The position numbers were made by a program, and so were the translations under genes. A stretch of 64,000 nt of DNA from DATBVX01 sp963696675 (lineage in GTDB: Bacteria; Pseudomonadota; Gammaproteobacteria; Steroidobacterales; Steroidobacteraceae): assembly GCA_963696675.1 (NCBI GenBank), contig CAVOLM010000018.1, forward strand, positions 62,001-126,000, written 5' to 3'. The notes under the pieces are model-generated. The model saw only the letters and a program-made list of their open reading frames with translations. It was not told where the DNA came from and searched no databases. The first letter of the stretch is position 1, and the number at the start of each line of letters is the position of its first letter. Shown here in pieces: positions 1 through 10,675 of this stretch.

Positions 1-1509
1 ACCGGCGCCACGGTCACAACGAGGCGGACGAGCCGGCAGCTACGCAGCCGATGATGTACCAGGCGATTCGCAAGCATCCGAGCACGCGCAAGATCTACGC
101 GGACCGTCTCGTTGCAGAAGGGCTGCTGAGCGATGACGAAGCGAACGGAATCGTCGAGCAATATCGTCGCGGGCTCGATGAGGGCAAGCCGCAGGCGCGC
201 GCATCGCTCGGCCTCATCGGCAACAAGTACACGGTCGACTGGACGCGCTATCTCAACGCCGACTGGCACGAGAGCGTGCGCACGGCGGTCGATCTGTCGA
301 CGCTGCGGACAGTCGGCAAACGCCTGACGACGGTTCCTGAGGGCTTTACGCTTCATCCGCGCGTCGCGCAGGTGATCTCCAATCGTGAAAAGATGCTGGC
401 GGGCGAGCTGCCGCTCGACTGGGGCTGCGCGGAGACGCTGGCCTACGCCACGCTGCTCAAGGAAGGATCTGCGGTGCGGCTCGTCGGCCAGGACAGCGCG
501 CGCGGCACGTTCTTTCATCGACACGCCGTGCTGCACGATCAGCGCAGCGGCGACACGTTCATTCCGCTGCAGACTATCGGGGAGCGCAAGACCCGCTTCG
601 CCGTGATCGACTCGGTACTTTCCGAGGAAGCGGTCATGGGCTTCGAGTATGGCTTTTCGACCACCGATCCGGCGACGCTCGATGTGTGGGAAGGCCAGTT
701 CGGCGATTTCGCCAATGGCGCGCAGGTGATCATCGATCAGTTCATCAGCTCGGGCGAAGCGAAGTGGGGCCGGCTCTGCGGCCTGACGCTGTTCCTGCCG
801 CACGGCTATGAAGGGCAGGGGCCGGAGCATTCATCCGCACGCCTCGAACGCTTTCTGCAACTGTGCGCCGAGAACAACATGCAGGTGTGCGTGCCGTCGA
901 CGCCGGCGCAGATGTTCCACATGCTGCGCCGGCAGATGGTGCGTTCGTTCCGCAAGCCGCTGATCGTGATGACGCCGAAGAGCCTGCTGCGTCACAAGCA
1001 GTCGGTGTCCGAGCTCGCCGAGCTCACCGAGGGCCGGTTCAGCACGATCATCGACGATGCGGCGGAGCGCGCCGCCGGCCAGGTGCAGCGGGTCGTGTTC
1101 TGCAGCGGCAAGGTGTATTTCGACCTGCTCGAGCAACGCACCAAGCACCAGCTGCGCGACATTCCGCTGGTCCGCATCGAGCAGCTCTATCCGTTCCCGA
1201 CCGAGGAATACGCGGCGGTTCTCAGGCGCTATCCGAATGCGCACGAGATCGTGTGGTGCCAGGAAGAGCCGCAGAACCAGGGCGCGTGGTACCAGATCCG
1301 CCATCGGCTGCAAGGCCCGCTGAGCGCAGGTCACACGCTGTCTGTATGCGGGTCGCGCGCCGGCCGCTGCGCCCGCGACGGGCATTCACCAGCTGCATGA
1401 AGAGCAGCAGCTCGCGCTCGTCGAGGCCGCGTTGCGAGCCACTGCCACTGAAGACACCGCCCAGGAAACGGCGCGCCTCAAGACCATCGCGATCAGGAAG
1501 AGCTCATGA
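1..1509 (+). CDS. sucA: 2-oxoglutarate dehydrogenase E1 component, C-terminal part (5' end outside window; frameshifted)
   Basis: Thiamine-diphosphate E1 subunit that decarboxylates 2-oxoglutarate in the TCA cycle. The reading frame is already open at base 3 and shows the E1 stretch GHNEADEP, then the transketolase-like pyrimidine domain and the C-terminal region (FLPHGYEGQGPEHSSARLER, QEEPQNQGAWYQIR). The frame that carries most of the gene runs into a stop near 1400, but the family's C-terminal YAGR...HEEQQLALVEAAL resumes one base later from 1345, so there is one extra base around 1341-1345. The restored frame ends at TGA 1507-1509 and overlaps the sucB start in an ATGA. Identity is secure; the frameshift is probably a sequence error because the downstream peptide is perfectly conserved in character. 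Confidence 0.95.
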
Positions 1510-2763
1510 GCATCGAAGTCCGAGTGCCTCAACTGCCGGAATCCGTGGCAGACGCGACGCTGGTGGCCTGGCACAAGAAACCGGGCGATGCCGTGCAGCG
1601 CGACGAGAACCTCGTCGATCTCGAGACCGACAAGGTCGTGCTGGAGGTGCCTGCGCCTATGGCTGGTATCGTCAAGGAGCTGAAGGTCGATAACGGCGCG
1701 ACCGTCACCAGCGGTCAGGTGCTCGCGATTCTCGAGGAAGGCGCCGTCGCTGCGCCCTCCAAACCCTCCGCGCCGAAAGCGGGAGCGCCCGCGGCCAAGA
1801 GTGCTGCTGCCGCACCGCCCGTCGCCGCGCGCTGCCGCGGAGACGGCCAGGCCGAAAGACGATGGCTCGGCAGCGAAACTGAGCCCGTCGGTGCGGCGCA
1901 TGGTCGAAGAGAACCGGCTCAATCCGACACAGATCGCAGGTTCCGGCAGAGATGGGCGCATCACCAAGTCGGACGTCGTGAATTACATGGGACAGAAGCC
2001 GGCGGCACCGGAAGCGCGTCAGCCGGCGCCCGCGGCGACTCGCCCGGCGAGCTCAGCGTCCGGCCGCGCGGAGCAGCGCGTGCCGATGACGCGCCTCCGG
2101 GCCCGCATCGCCGAACGCATGGTGCAGGCGCAGTCGACACAGGCGCTGCTCACCTCGTTCAACGAGGTGGACCTGAAGGCCGTGCAGGACCTGCGCGCCC
2201 GTTACAAGGAACGCTTCGAGAAGGAGCAGGGCGTGCGGCTCGGCTTCATGTCGTTCTTCGTCAAGGCCTCGATCGAGGCGCTGAAGCGCTTCCCGGTCGT
2301 CAATGCATCAGTCGAAGGCAGCGATATCGTCTATCACGAGTACTACGACATCGGCGTTGCCGTCTCGACCGACCGCGGCCTGATGGTGCCGATCCTGCGC
2401 GATGCTGACCAGATGAGTTTTGCGCAGATCGAAAAAACGATCGGCGAATACGCCGGCAAGGCGCGCGACGGCACGATCAGGCTCGAGGAATTGACCGGTG
2501 GCACCTTCAGCATCACCAACGGCGGCGTGTTCGGTTCGCTGATGTCGACGCCGATCGTCAACTCTCCGCAAAGCGCGATTCTCGGCATGCACAAGATCCA
2601 GGAACGCCCCATGGTCGTCGATGGCCAGGTCGTGGTGCGGCCGATGATGTATCTCGCGCTCACCTACGATCACCGCATCATCGACGGACGCGAGGCGGTG
2701 CAGTTTCTCGTCACCGTCAAGGAATGTCTCGAGGATCCGGCGCGCATGCTGGTGGGAATCTGA
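1506..2763 (+). CDS. sucB: Dihydrolipoyllysine succinyltransferase, E2 of 2-oxoglutarate dehydrogenase (one frameshift)
   Basis: E2 core that transfers the succinyl group from lipoate to CoA. An N-terminal lipoyl domain carries the lipoylated lysine in the ETDKVVLEV motif (K42). An Ala/Pro-rich linker, the peripheral subunit-binding domain (about VRRMVEENRLNPTQIAGSG) and the catalytic domain with the DHRIIDGREA active-site motif follow. The lipoyl domain and the rest lie in frames that differ by one base; the switch is inside the low-complexity linker at roughly 1825-1845. Removing one base gives 418 aa, normal for SucB. It starts in an ATGA overlap with sucA and is followed 13 bp later by lpdA, so the three form one operon. 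Confidence 0.95.
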
Positions 2764-2776
2764 AACAGGACGTGTC

Positions 2777-4204
2777 ATGGCGGACGCATTCGATGTGATC
2801 GTGATCGGCGCCGGACCCGCGGGTTATCCCGCTGCGATCCGCGCCGGCCAGAACAAGCTCAAGGTGGCCTGCATCGACGAATGGAAGAATCGCGATGGCA
2901 GCTATGCCTTTGGCGGCACGTGCCTGAATGCCGGGTGCATTCCGTCCAAGGCGCTGCTCGAATCGACCGAGCTTTATCACCGCGCGCAGACCGAATTCGC
3001 CGCGCACGGCATTCGCGTTGGCAATGTGAGCTTCGATGTCGCGGCCATGCAGAAGCGCAAGGCGGCGATCGTCAAGGTCAGCACCTCCGGGATCGCGGCG
3101 CTGTTCAAGTCGGCGGGCGTGACCGGCCTGCAGGGTCACGGCAGGCTCCTCGCGAATCGCCGCGTGCAATACACGGCACCGGACGGCTCGCAGAAGGAAC
3201 TCGAAGCGAAGCACGTCGTGCTCGCTTCGGGATCGATTCCGACTGAACTGAAGAGCGCGCCTTTCAGCGGCGAGGAGATCGTCGATTCGTGGGGCGCGCT
3301 CGAATTCACTTCCGTGCCGAAGCGCCTCGGCGTGATCGGCGCGGGTGTGATTGGCCTGGAGCTCGGCAGCGTCTGGCGTCGACTCGGGAGCGAGGTCGTG
3401 GTGCTCGAGGCACTGCCAGATTTTCTGCCCATTGCCGATCAGCAGCTCGCCAAGGAAGCGCTGCGTCACTTCAAGAAGCTGGGGCTCGACATTCGCCTGG
3501 GCGCCAAGGTGTCGGGCGCGACTGTCGCGAATGGCACTGTCACAGTGCGCTTCTCCGATGCGAAGGGTGAGCAGTCGATTGAAGTCGACCGGCTCGTCGT
3601 CGCGATCGGCCGGCGCCCCTACACCGTTGACCTGCTCGACCCACAGACGGGCGTGGAGCTCGATGAGCGAGGCTTCATCAAGGTCGACCACGAGTGCCGT
3701 ACCAGCGTCGAAGGTGTCTGGGCGATCGGCGATGCGGTGCGCGGACCGATGCTTGCGCACAAGGGCAAGGAGGAGGGCGTGATGGTTGCGGACCTGATCG
3801 CCGGCAAATTCTCCGAGGTGAACTACAAGGCGATTCCGTCAGTGATCTACACCGCTCCGGAGATCGCCTGGGTCGGGCAGACGGAAGAGCAGGTGAAGCA
3901 GAGCGGGCGCGCGTACAAGACCGGGACCTTTCCCTTCATGGCGAGCGGCCGCGCACGCGCGATGGAAGCCACCGCCGGGTTCGCCAAGATCGTATCGGCG
4001 ACGGACAGTGACGAGATCCTGGGCGTACACATCATCGGCCCGATGGCGGGTGAGCTGATTGCCGAAGCGGTACTGGCAATGGAATATTCGGCGAGCACCG
4101 AGGACCTGCAGCGCACGATCCATGCGCATCCGACGTTGAGCGAAGCCGTGCACGAGGCGGCACTCGCCGTCGACAAGCGCGCCATCGACTTTCCGAATCG
4201 CTGA
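2777..4204 (+). CDS. lpdA: Dihydrolipoamide dehydrogenase (E3)
   Basis: FAD-dependent E3 subunit that reoxidises dihydrolipoamide with NAD+, shared by the 2-oxoacid dehydrogenase complexes. 475 aa, intact. Visible motifs are the FAD-binding GAGPAGYPAA near the N-terminus, the redox-active disulfide CLNAGCIPSK (C49 and C54), the NAD-binding GAGVIGLELGSVW, and the C-terminal catalytic HPTLSEAVHEA with the active-site His. It lies immediately after sucB and completes the complex operon. A 64-bp gap follows before the convergent MDR gene. Confidence 0.97.
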   Translation: MADAFDVIVIGAGPAGYPAAIRAGQNKLKVACIDEWKNRDGSYAFGGTCLNAGCIPSKALLESTELYHRAQTEFAAHGIRVGNVSFDVAAMQKRKAAIVKVSTSGIAALFKSAGVTGLQGHGRLLANRRVQYTAPDGSQKELEAKHVVLASGSIPTELKSAPFSGEEIVDSWGALEFTSVPKRLGVIGAGVIGLELGSVWRRLGSEVVVLEALPDFLPIADQQLAKEALRHFKKLGLDIRLGAKVSGATVANGTVTVRFSDAKGEQSIEVDRLVVAIGRRPYTVDLLDPQTGVELDERGFIKVDHECRTSVEGVWAIGDAVRGPMLAHKGKEEGVMVADLIAGKFSEVNYKAIPSVIYTAPEIAWVGQTEEQVKQSGRAYKTGTFPFMASGRARAMEATAGFAKIVSATDSDEILGVHIIGPMAGELIAEAVLAMEYSASTEDLQRTIHAHPTLSEAVHEAALAVDKRAIDFPNR

Positions 4205-4268
4205 GTCGCGATCTGACCATTTCGGTGGGATTGGCAGGAAATGCGCCACGCCGGGTGACACGGCACGC

Positions 4269-5257
4269 TCACGCAGTGACGACGATCTTGCCGACCTGCT
4301 GATTCGACTCGAGATAGCGATGCGCCTCGGCGATGTCCTGCAGAGGAAATGTCTTCGCGATCACTGGCTTGAGGTGCCCAGTCAGCGAGCCCGCGCAGGA
4401 TCAGGTCCTTCGCGTGTGCGAAACGGTCCGGTCGATTCCAGATCGTTGAGGCAACCCAACCGCGGATGCTGAGGTTCTTGAAGGCTGCCGGCCAGTGCGG
4501 ATGCGTTGTCGGCTGGCCGCTCAGCCCGCCATAGATGAAGAGCACACCGTCCTGCGCCATGGCCTGCGCGAGCGTGTCGACGTAGGGCCCGCCTACCGGA
4601 TCAAAGACAATCCGGGCGCCCTTGCCGCCGGTGATCTTCATCACTTCGGCGACGAGGTCGCTCTCTTCAGTTGCGATCACATGCTTCGCGCCCTGCTCGA
4701 GCAAGGCCTGCGCCTTCGCGCCGCGACGGGTCGCCGCAATCGGCACCGCGCCCGCCCAGTTCGCGAGTTGTATCGCGGCAAGTCCGACGCTGCTCGATGC
4801 CGCGCGGATGATGACGTGATCTCCTACGGTTGCGTGTGCAACCTCGATGATCGCGAGCGCGGTGAGATATTGCATCCAGATCGATGCGGCCTGGATCGGG
4901 CTGAGGGCGCGCGGCGCCGCAAGAATGCTGCGCGCCGGCACGATGGCATCGTTCTGCGTAGACACCGTACTCGCCCAGGCGAAACGTCGGCAGCACACAC
5001 ACCCGATCACCGACTGCGAAATCCTGCACGCCTTCGCCCAGCGCTTCGATGATTCCCGCCGCCTCATAGCCGATGAGTGTTGGAAGCTTCGGCTTGACCG
5101 GATAAAGCCCGGCGCGAAAGGCGGCCTCGGAGCGGTTGAGACCGATCGCCTCGATCCGCAGCCGAACTTCACCCGGGCCGGGCCGGCCCACTTCGAGCTC
5201 TTCGATGCGCAGGACGTCCGGTCCGCCGTGTTCATGCACTCGCACGACCTTACTCAT
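4269..5257 (-). CDS. Quinone oxidoreductase-like zinc-independent MDR enzyme (two frameshifts)
   Basis: Medium-chain dehydrogenase/reductase of the NAD(P)H:quinone oxidoreductase type. The N-terminus reads MSKVVRVHEHGGPDVLRIEE, with the family's GroES-like domain and EVRLRIEAIGLNRSEAAFR. The cofactor domain has the AASSSVGLAAIQLANWAGA variant of the glycine motif and FDPVGGPY. The usual structural-zinc cysteine cluster is not seen, as in quinone reductases. The protein is split over three frames with changes near 4960 and near 4380, both equivalent to one extra base; correction gives 328 aa ending in VGKIVVTA. The gene starts 11 bp after the upstream TonB-domain gene and probably belongs to the relA operon. 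The substrate cannot be read from sequence. Confidence 0.85.
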
Positions 5258-5271
5258 GCTGTACCTCGCTG

Positions 5272-7663
5272 CTAGTCCTCCAACTTGAACTGCACGCGTG
5301 TTTTCAGGCGCTGCTCGCGGTCCAGCCCATCGACGCTCGGCTCGTATCTCCACTGCCGTACCGCCGCGAGCGCCGCACGGTCGAATTGATTGCGTGGCTT
5401 GGCGTCATCGACGCGCGCATCCGTCACGACTCCCGAAGCGGCGACGCCAAAGCTGACGTCAACCCATCCCTCGATGCCCCTGGAGATCGCCTCCTGCGGA
5501 TACTGTGGAGCCACATACTTGAGCTGCTTGGGCGGCGCAGCTGCCGCGATTGCCGGTGCCTGAGCGGTGCGCAGGGCGGCTTCTGCGGCGGCGAGATCCG
5601 CTCCGGTGTAGCCCACTGCTCGTGCTTCACTCAGCATTCGCCCTGCGTTGTCGTACTGGCCTGTCGCAGTAGCACCCTGGGCGCGCGCCACGAGCTTCGC
5701 GCCGAGCGCCTGTGCCGCCTTGTCCGCGCCCGGGAACTGCGGATCGTTCTGCCTGAGTCGGTCGAGGTAGTAGCGCGCACTGTCTTGCGGCGGCTCGAGG
5801 AGCCGGTTTTCCTCGGTCCGTTTGACCGCGAGCGCCAACAGGTCGCTCTTGGTCTTGGTGTCGACACCAGTGGTGATGCGCGAGCTGAGACGATCGATTT
5901 CCGCTTGCTCGACGCCCAGATCCTGCGCTTGCACGATCCAGTTGCGGGCCGTGTCGAAGCGCTGCGCATCGATCGCGGCATCCGCGGAGCTCACCACGCG
6001 ATCGCCAAGGTCGCGCAGGCCCTGCTGAACCGCAACGTTGCCGGGTTCAAGTCGCTGCGCATTGCGCAGGTAGAACCTGGCGCTGTCCTGCGGCGGGGCG
6101 ACGAGGCGATTCTGTGCCACTCGCTGGCGTGCAAGCTCGAGCAATTGGGCAACCTGTTGCGCGCGTGCGCGTGAATCGATCGCCTGCTGTGCCGAAGTGA
6201 TTTCCGAGGACTTGCTCTCGACCTGCTGTGCCTGCTGCAGCAGGTCCTGTGCCTCCTGCAGGTTACCCGCCGTCGCCGACTGCCGCGCCTGCAGCACGAG
6301 CTGTTCCTGGCGATCCTTGGCGAGTTGCGCCTCGAGGAATGTCAGGCGCCGGTGATCGGGACGAACCTGGCGTGCTGAAGCGAGAGCACCGGCCGCTGCC
6401 GTCGAGATTCCCTTCGACCAGCTGGCTCTCGGCTTGCTCGATGAAATGTGTCGCGAGCTGATCGAGCCCGGTCTGGGCCGCGGCGTTCTGCGGATCGAGC
6501 CGCAGCACTTCGGCGTACAGGGCGAAAGCACTCCCTGCGGCCGGGTCGAGCAGGTGTCCAGCGCGGACGGCGGCTTGCGCCGATGCGAGAGTGGAGGCGA
6601 TGGCGAGCGCGCGTCGATCGGGTGGCGGCTCGCGATGAGTCCAGTACCACACTCCGGCGCCTGCGCCGGCGAGCAGGATCAGCGCGCCGCCCGCGATCGC
6701 AGCGAGTAGGCCGGTCCGCATCCGCATCCGTCGACGCACTGGCGCCTCGACAGGGACCTGCGCGGCGGGCTCGGGCTGCACAGGGGCGGCGGATGTCGGG
6801 CGCAGCTCGAAGTGGGCCTCACTACGCCGATGGGCCTTGAGCGAGGCGTGGTGCCGGGTCGCCGATTCGAGCGCGAGGCGGGCGAGACCGGGTGTCACCG
6901 GCTTCAGCAGGAAGCGGTGGATGGTCCCCGCAGACAGCAGGCCCATGAGCGCGTTGCCTTGCTCGCGGTTGCCAACCGCAACGGTGACCAGTGCCTCTTC
7001 GCGTGCGCGCAGATGATTGGTGATGCGTCGCAGGGCAGACTCGGTCAACGCGAGATCCGTAACCAGCACTGCACATTGACCTGAAGCTGCGAGCCGTGCG
7101 GCATCTTCGAGCTTGGCGGCGAGATGCACTTCGTGCCGGCCGTGCATGGCAGCCCGAATCGCCTCGTACAGATCCACATCGGTAGTGAGTACGGTAATCG
7201 GGTCATCCGTGATGGATCCGCCCGTCCCGTGGGCATCGTGCGTCGATTCGAGGACGACGTGCTCGACCTGCGCGCCCGTCCCCTGCACCTGGGCGCTTCG
7301 GCCGGCGGCCTCGAGCACTTCCTTGAGCTGATCAGCGGTGCAGGGTCGTTTCAGCACGTAAAACAGCTCGGCGGCGGCGAGCTGCCCCTCGATGGCACGG
7401 CGTTCTCCGGCATTGACGAGCAAGACTCGCGCGGTGGCGGGAGAGTGCTTGTGCGCTTCATTCAGGACCTCGAGTCCCGAACCGGTGAACAACGTCTGCC
7501 CTGCGACCAGCGCCCGTATCGGGAATCGCGCCAGGGCCGCGAGCGCATCGTTGGGACTCACCGTGAGATAGAACTCGAACTCCTTGCGTAATGGCGCGAC
7601 GAGCGACCTGAGCGCTTCCAGGTCGTGATCGACCATGACGACATCGGGCGCTCGGGTGCTCAT
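5272..7663 (-). CDS. Receiver-receiver-TM-repeat-TonB C-terminal domain protein (one frameshift)
   Basis: A composite envelope protein, about 796 aa after removing one extra base near 6395-6410. Residues 1-120 form a receiver-like domain with the acidic pocket (VDHD) and the late Lys (K105, VLKRP), but Gly55 stands where the phospho-accepting Asp should be. Residues about 152-270 form a second receiver with Asp203 (VTDL) and K254 (FLLKP) retained. A single membrane segment lies at about 318-341. A periplasmic region of TPR-like helical repeats follows, with the phrase PPQDSARFYL / PPQDSARYYL recurring. The end is a TonB C-terminal domain (YVAPQYPQEAISRGIEGWVDV...). It starts 12 bp after relA on the same strand. 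It may couple a cytoplasmic signal to an outer-membrane TonB-type contact; that is inference. Confidence 0.85.
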
Positions 7664-7675
7664 TACGGCCGCCGG

Positions 7676-9803
7676 CTAGACGGTGCGCCTCACACGCACC
7701 ACGTTGGGCAGCGCGCTGAGACGACTCAGCACCCGGCTCAGCTCTTCGATTCCGTGTACACCGACCCGCAAAGACGATGTGTGCTGTTCCCTCGCGCGCA
7801 TTAGTGACTGTCGACATGTTCTGGATGCTGATCTTCTCATCGGCGAGTACGGCGCTCACATCGCGCACCAGGCCGCGCCGGTCGAGCGCATCGACGGCGA
7901 TGTCGACCGCGAAGAGCTGATCACGCTTTTCTCCCCAGGCCACCTGGATGATACGCTCGGGCTGACGGGCCTTGAGCCGCAACAGGCTCGCACAGGTGTC
8001 GCGGTGAATGCTGACTCCACGGCCGAGCGTGATGTACCCCGCGATCGGCTCGGGTGGTACCGGTCGGCAGCAGCGCGCCACGTTCGACAGAAGATTGCCA
8101 ACCTGCTCGACGATGACGCCACTCGGCCCCGCCGGGGTGGGAGCGCGGCGCGGAACTACCCGCGGCTCCTGTGGCTCCGAATGCGTGCGTCGCTGAATCG
8201 CGGCGGCGATCTGTGCGCTGTGGATGTCGCCGGCGCCAATCGCAGCATACAGCGCCTCGGCATTGCGCAGGCCGAGCTCATTGATCAGATCGGGCAGGGC
8301 GAGGTTGCGAGCACCGAGGCGCTCGAGCTCGCGTTCGAGAATCTCGCGGCCCTCGGTGCGGTTCTGCGCCTCATCGCGCTTGCGAAAGAAGCTGCGCACC
8401 TTGGCACGGCTGCGCGGGGAGGCGAGAAAGCCGTTGTGGGGGTTGAGCCAGTCGCGGCTGGGCTGCAGCTGCTTTGCGGCAATGATCTCGACGATCTCCC
8501 CGTTCTGCAGCTTGTAGTCGAGCGGCACCATGCGGCCGTTGACCTTCGCGCCACGGCAGCGATGTCCGAGATCAGTGTGCACGTGATAAGCGAAGTCGAG
8601 GGGTGTCGCCTGCTTGGGCAGATCGATCACCTGGCCTTTGGGCGTGAGCACGTACACCCGGTCTTCGAAGATTTCGGAGCGGACGCGGTCCAGGAAGTCG
8701 CGATCCGATTCGGCCCCGTCCTCCGGTTCGAGGAGCCGGCGCACCCAGCGGATCTTGGACTCGTAAGCCGCATCACGTTGGCCGCCCTCCTTGTACTTCC
8801 AGTGGGCGGCGACACCGAGTTCGGCGTGCTCGTGCATCTCGCGCGTACGAATCTGCACTTCGAGCGGCTCGTGCCCCGGCCCGAACACGGCGGTGTGCAG
8901 TGAACGGTAGAAGTTGTCCTTGGGTGTCGCGATGTAATCGTCGAACGCGCCGGGAATATAGGGCCAGAGGCCATGGACGACGCCCAGCGCTCCATAGCAA
9001 TCGGCGATGCTGTCGACCAGCACACGCAACGCGCGCACGTCGAGCACCTGTTCGAAGGAGAGCTGCTTGAGCTGCATCTTTTTCCAGATGCTGAAGATAT
9101 GCTTGGGCCGCCCAACGATTTCCGCGTGGATACCCGCCTTGCCAAGCTCGAACTGCAAGTGCCCGATCACCGACTCGATGTAGCGCTCTCGATCAGCGCG
9201 GCGAGACTTGAGGGCTGCAGCGATGCGCCGATAGTTCTCCGGGTCGAGATAGCGAAACGAGAGATCTTCGAGTTCCCACTTCAGTTGCCACACACCAAGT
9301 CGATTGGCGAGTGGCGCGTGGATTTCGCGCGCCTCGAGGGCGAGCTGCCGCTGCGCGTCCGGGTCGAATTCCTTGGCCTCGCGCAGACGCAGCAGCTGCT
9401 CGGCAAGGCGCAGGATGATGAGGCGCGGATCGGTGACGATCGCGAGCAGCATCTTGCGCAGCGTTTCAGCCTGTGTCGCCGAAAGCTTCTGCTCGGGACG
9501 CCACTGCGCCGGGAGCCCGATATTGCCGAGCTGACGCAGCCCACGAGCCAGGCGCACTGCTTCGACGCCGAAGCGGCTCGCGGCGGCATCCTCATCGATC
9601 AGGCGTGCATCGAGCAGGGGAACGGCCAGCCCGGCGAGCACCACGTCATCGTCGATCGCGAGCGATGCAACGGTTCGCGACAGCGCCAGGGCGCGGGCAC
9701 GGGCCGCATCGGCGCCATCCTCGGTCGCGAGCGAGGCGAGTTGCGCCTCGGCGGCGAGCACCGCGGTGGAAGCTGGACGCAGGGTGGAAGTCGTTGTTTC
9801 CAC
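7676..9803 (-). CDS. relA: RelA-type (p)ppGpp synthetase (one frameshift near the 3' end)
   Basis: Long RelA/SpoT homologue that makes (p)ppGpp from ATP and GTP/GDP in the stringent response. Domain order is a degenerate HD region without the HD metal motif, the synthetase domain (DVRALRVLVD, TPKDNFYRSLHTAV, VQIRTREMHEHAELGVAAHWKYKEG), TGS (DRVYVLTPKGQVIDLP), a zinc-finger/CC region with ARCCRP, and a C-terminal ACT domain. Loss of the HD residues argues for a synthetase-only RelA rather than SpoT. The ExDD position, which is EFDD in E. coli RelA, reads AFDD here. The start is GTG at 9803. The last 30 residues (RVHGIEELSRVLS...) lie one base out of frame from about 7775, giving 708 aa when corrected. 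Confidence 0.93.
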
Positions 9804-9826
9804 GATTGAATCAGGCGCCTCGGCGG

Positions 9827-9855
9827 TGTCCGGGTGAAAGGTTTCCGGCTATGAT
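9827..9855 (+). promoter_or_regulatory. Candidate promoter for yebC-ruvCAB
   Basis: The 82-bp divergent gap between relA and yebC contains TATGAT at 9850-9855, a good -10 element, preceded 17 bp upstream by TGTCCG, a weak -35. It would start transcription about 25 bases before the yebC ATG. The evidence is a motif match only. Confidence 0.35.
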
Positions 9856-9885
9856 ACCCGCACTTTTCGCGCAGGCTTCAAGCAC

Positions 9886-10629
9886 ATGGCAGGTCATAGC
9901 AAGTGGGCCAATATCCAGTATCGCAAGGGAGCCCAGGACAAGAAGCGCGGCAAAGTTTTTACCAAGCTCATCCGGGAAATCACCACTGCAGCACGGGTGG
10001 GCGGAGGCGATCCGAATTCCAACCCGCGGCTGCGTATCGCGATGGATAAGGCACGCGCTGCCAGCATGCCACGCGATAACATCGAGCGGGCGGTTAAGCG
10101 CGGCACCGGCGAGCTCGGTACGGAAAACTTCCAGGAAGTTCGTTACGAGGGCTATGGTCCCGGGGGCGTTGCGGTGATGGTCCAGTGCCTCACCGACAAT
10201 CGCAATCGCACGGTTGCGGACGTCCGCCATGCCTTCACCCGCTACGGTGGCAACCTGGGCGCCGAAGGGTCGGTTGGGTATCTCTTCAATGAGGTCGGCA
10301 TGCTCTGCTACCCGCCGGGGAGCGATGAGGATTCGGTCATGGCCGCGGCGCTCGATGCCGGTGCGGAAGACATCGTGACCAACGACGATGGCTCGATCGA
10401 CGTGCTGACCGATCCTTCCGAATACGAGCGGGTGCGCGATGCGATGAGTCAGGCGGGCCATTCGCCAGGGGGTGCCGAGGTCACGATGCGTGCCGCAAAC
10501 TCGACGCCACTCGCAGGTGAGCAGGCTGAGTCCATGGTGCGCCTGCTCGAGGCGCTCGAAGACCTGGACGACGTTCAGCACGTTTACTCGAATGCCGATA
10601 TCCCGGATGACATCCTGGCGCGCGTATAA
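9886..10629 (+). CDS. yebC: YebC/PmpR family transcriptional/translational regulator
   Basis: 247 aa, intact, beginning MAGHSKWANIQYRKGAQD, the signature of the YebC/TACO1 family. These proteins act as DNA-binding regulators or help ribosomes through proline stretches. The central GGVAVMVQCLTDNRNRTVADVR and GYLFN segments are typical. As in many gammaproteobacteria it sits just upstream of ruvC, with only 46 bp between the yebC stop and the chosen ruvC start. Confidence 0.95.
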   Translation: MAGHSKWANIQYRKGAQDKKRGKVFTKLIREITTAARVGGGDPNSNPRLRIAMDKARAASMPRDNIERAVKRGTGELGTENFQEVRYEGYGPGGVAVMVQCLTDNRNRTVADVRHAFTRYGGNLGAEGSVGYLFNEVGMLCYPPGSDEDSVMAAALDAGAEDIVTNDDGSIDVLTDPSEYERVRDAMSQAGHSPGGAEVTMRAANSTPLAGEQAESMVRLLEALEDLDDVQHVYSNADIPDDILARV

Positions 10630-10675
10630 ACCGGCGGCGACGCCGGTCGGGGTGCAGCATGAAGTGCTGGCGACG

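Noticed and set aside
2717..3760. Long open frame on the minus strand across lpdA
   Set aside because: It runs entirely antisense to an intact, motif-complete lpdA; GC-rich DNA commonly yields such frames. Its peptide has no recognisable domain.
9803..9885. Small gene between relA and yebC
   Set aside because: The gap is 82 bp with promoter-like content and no start codon with a usable frame.
10472..10675. Upstream extension of ruvC into yebC
   Set aside because: RuvC proteins begin a few residues before the LGLDPG strand; the upstream peptide overlaps yebC and is not conserved in type.
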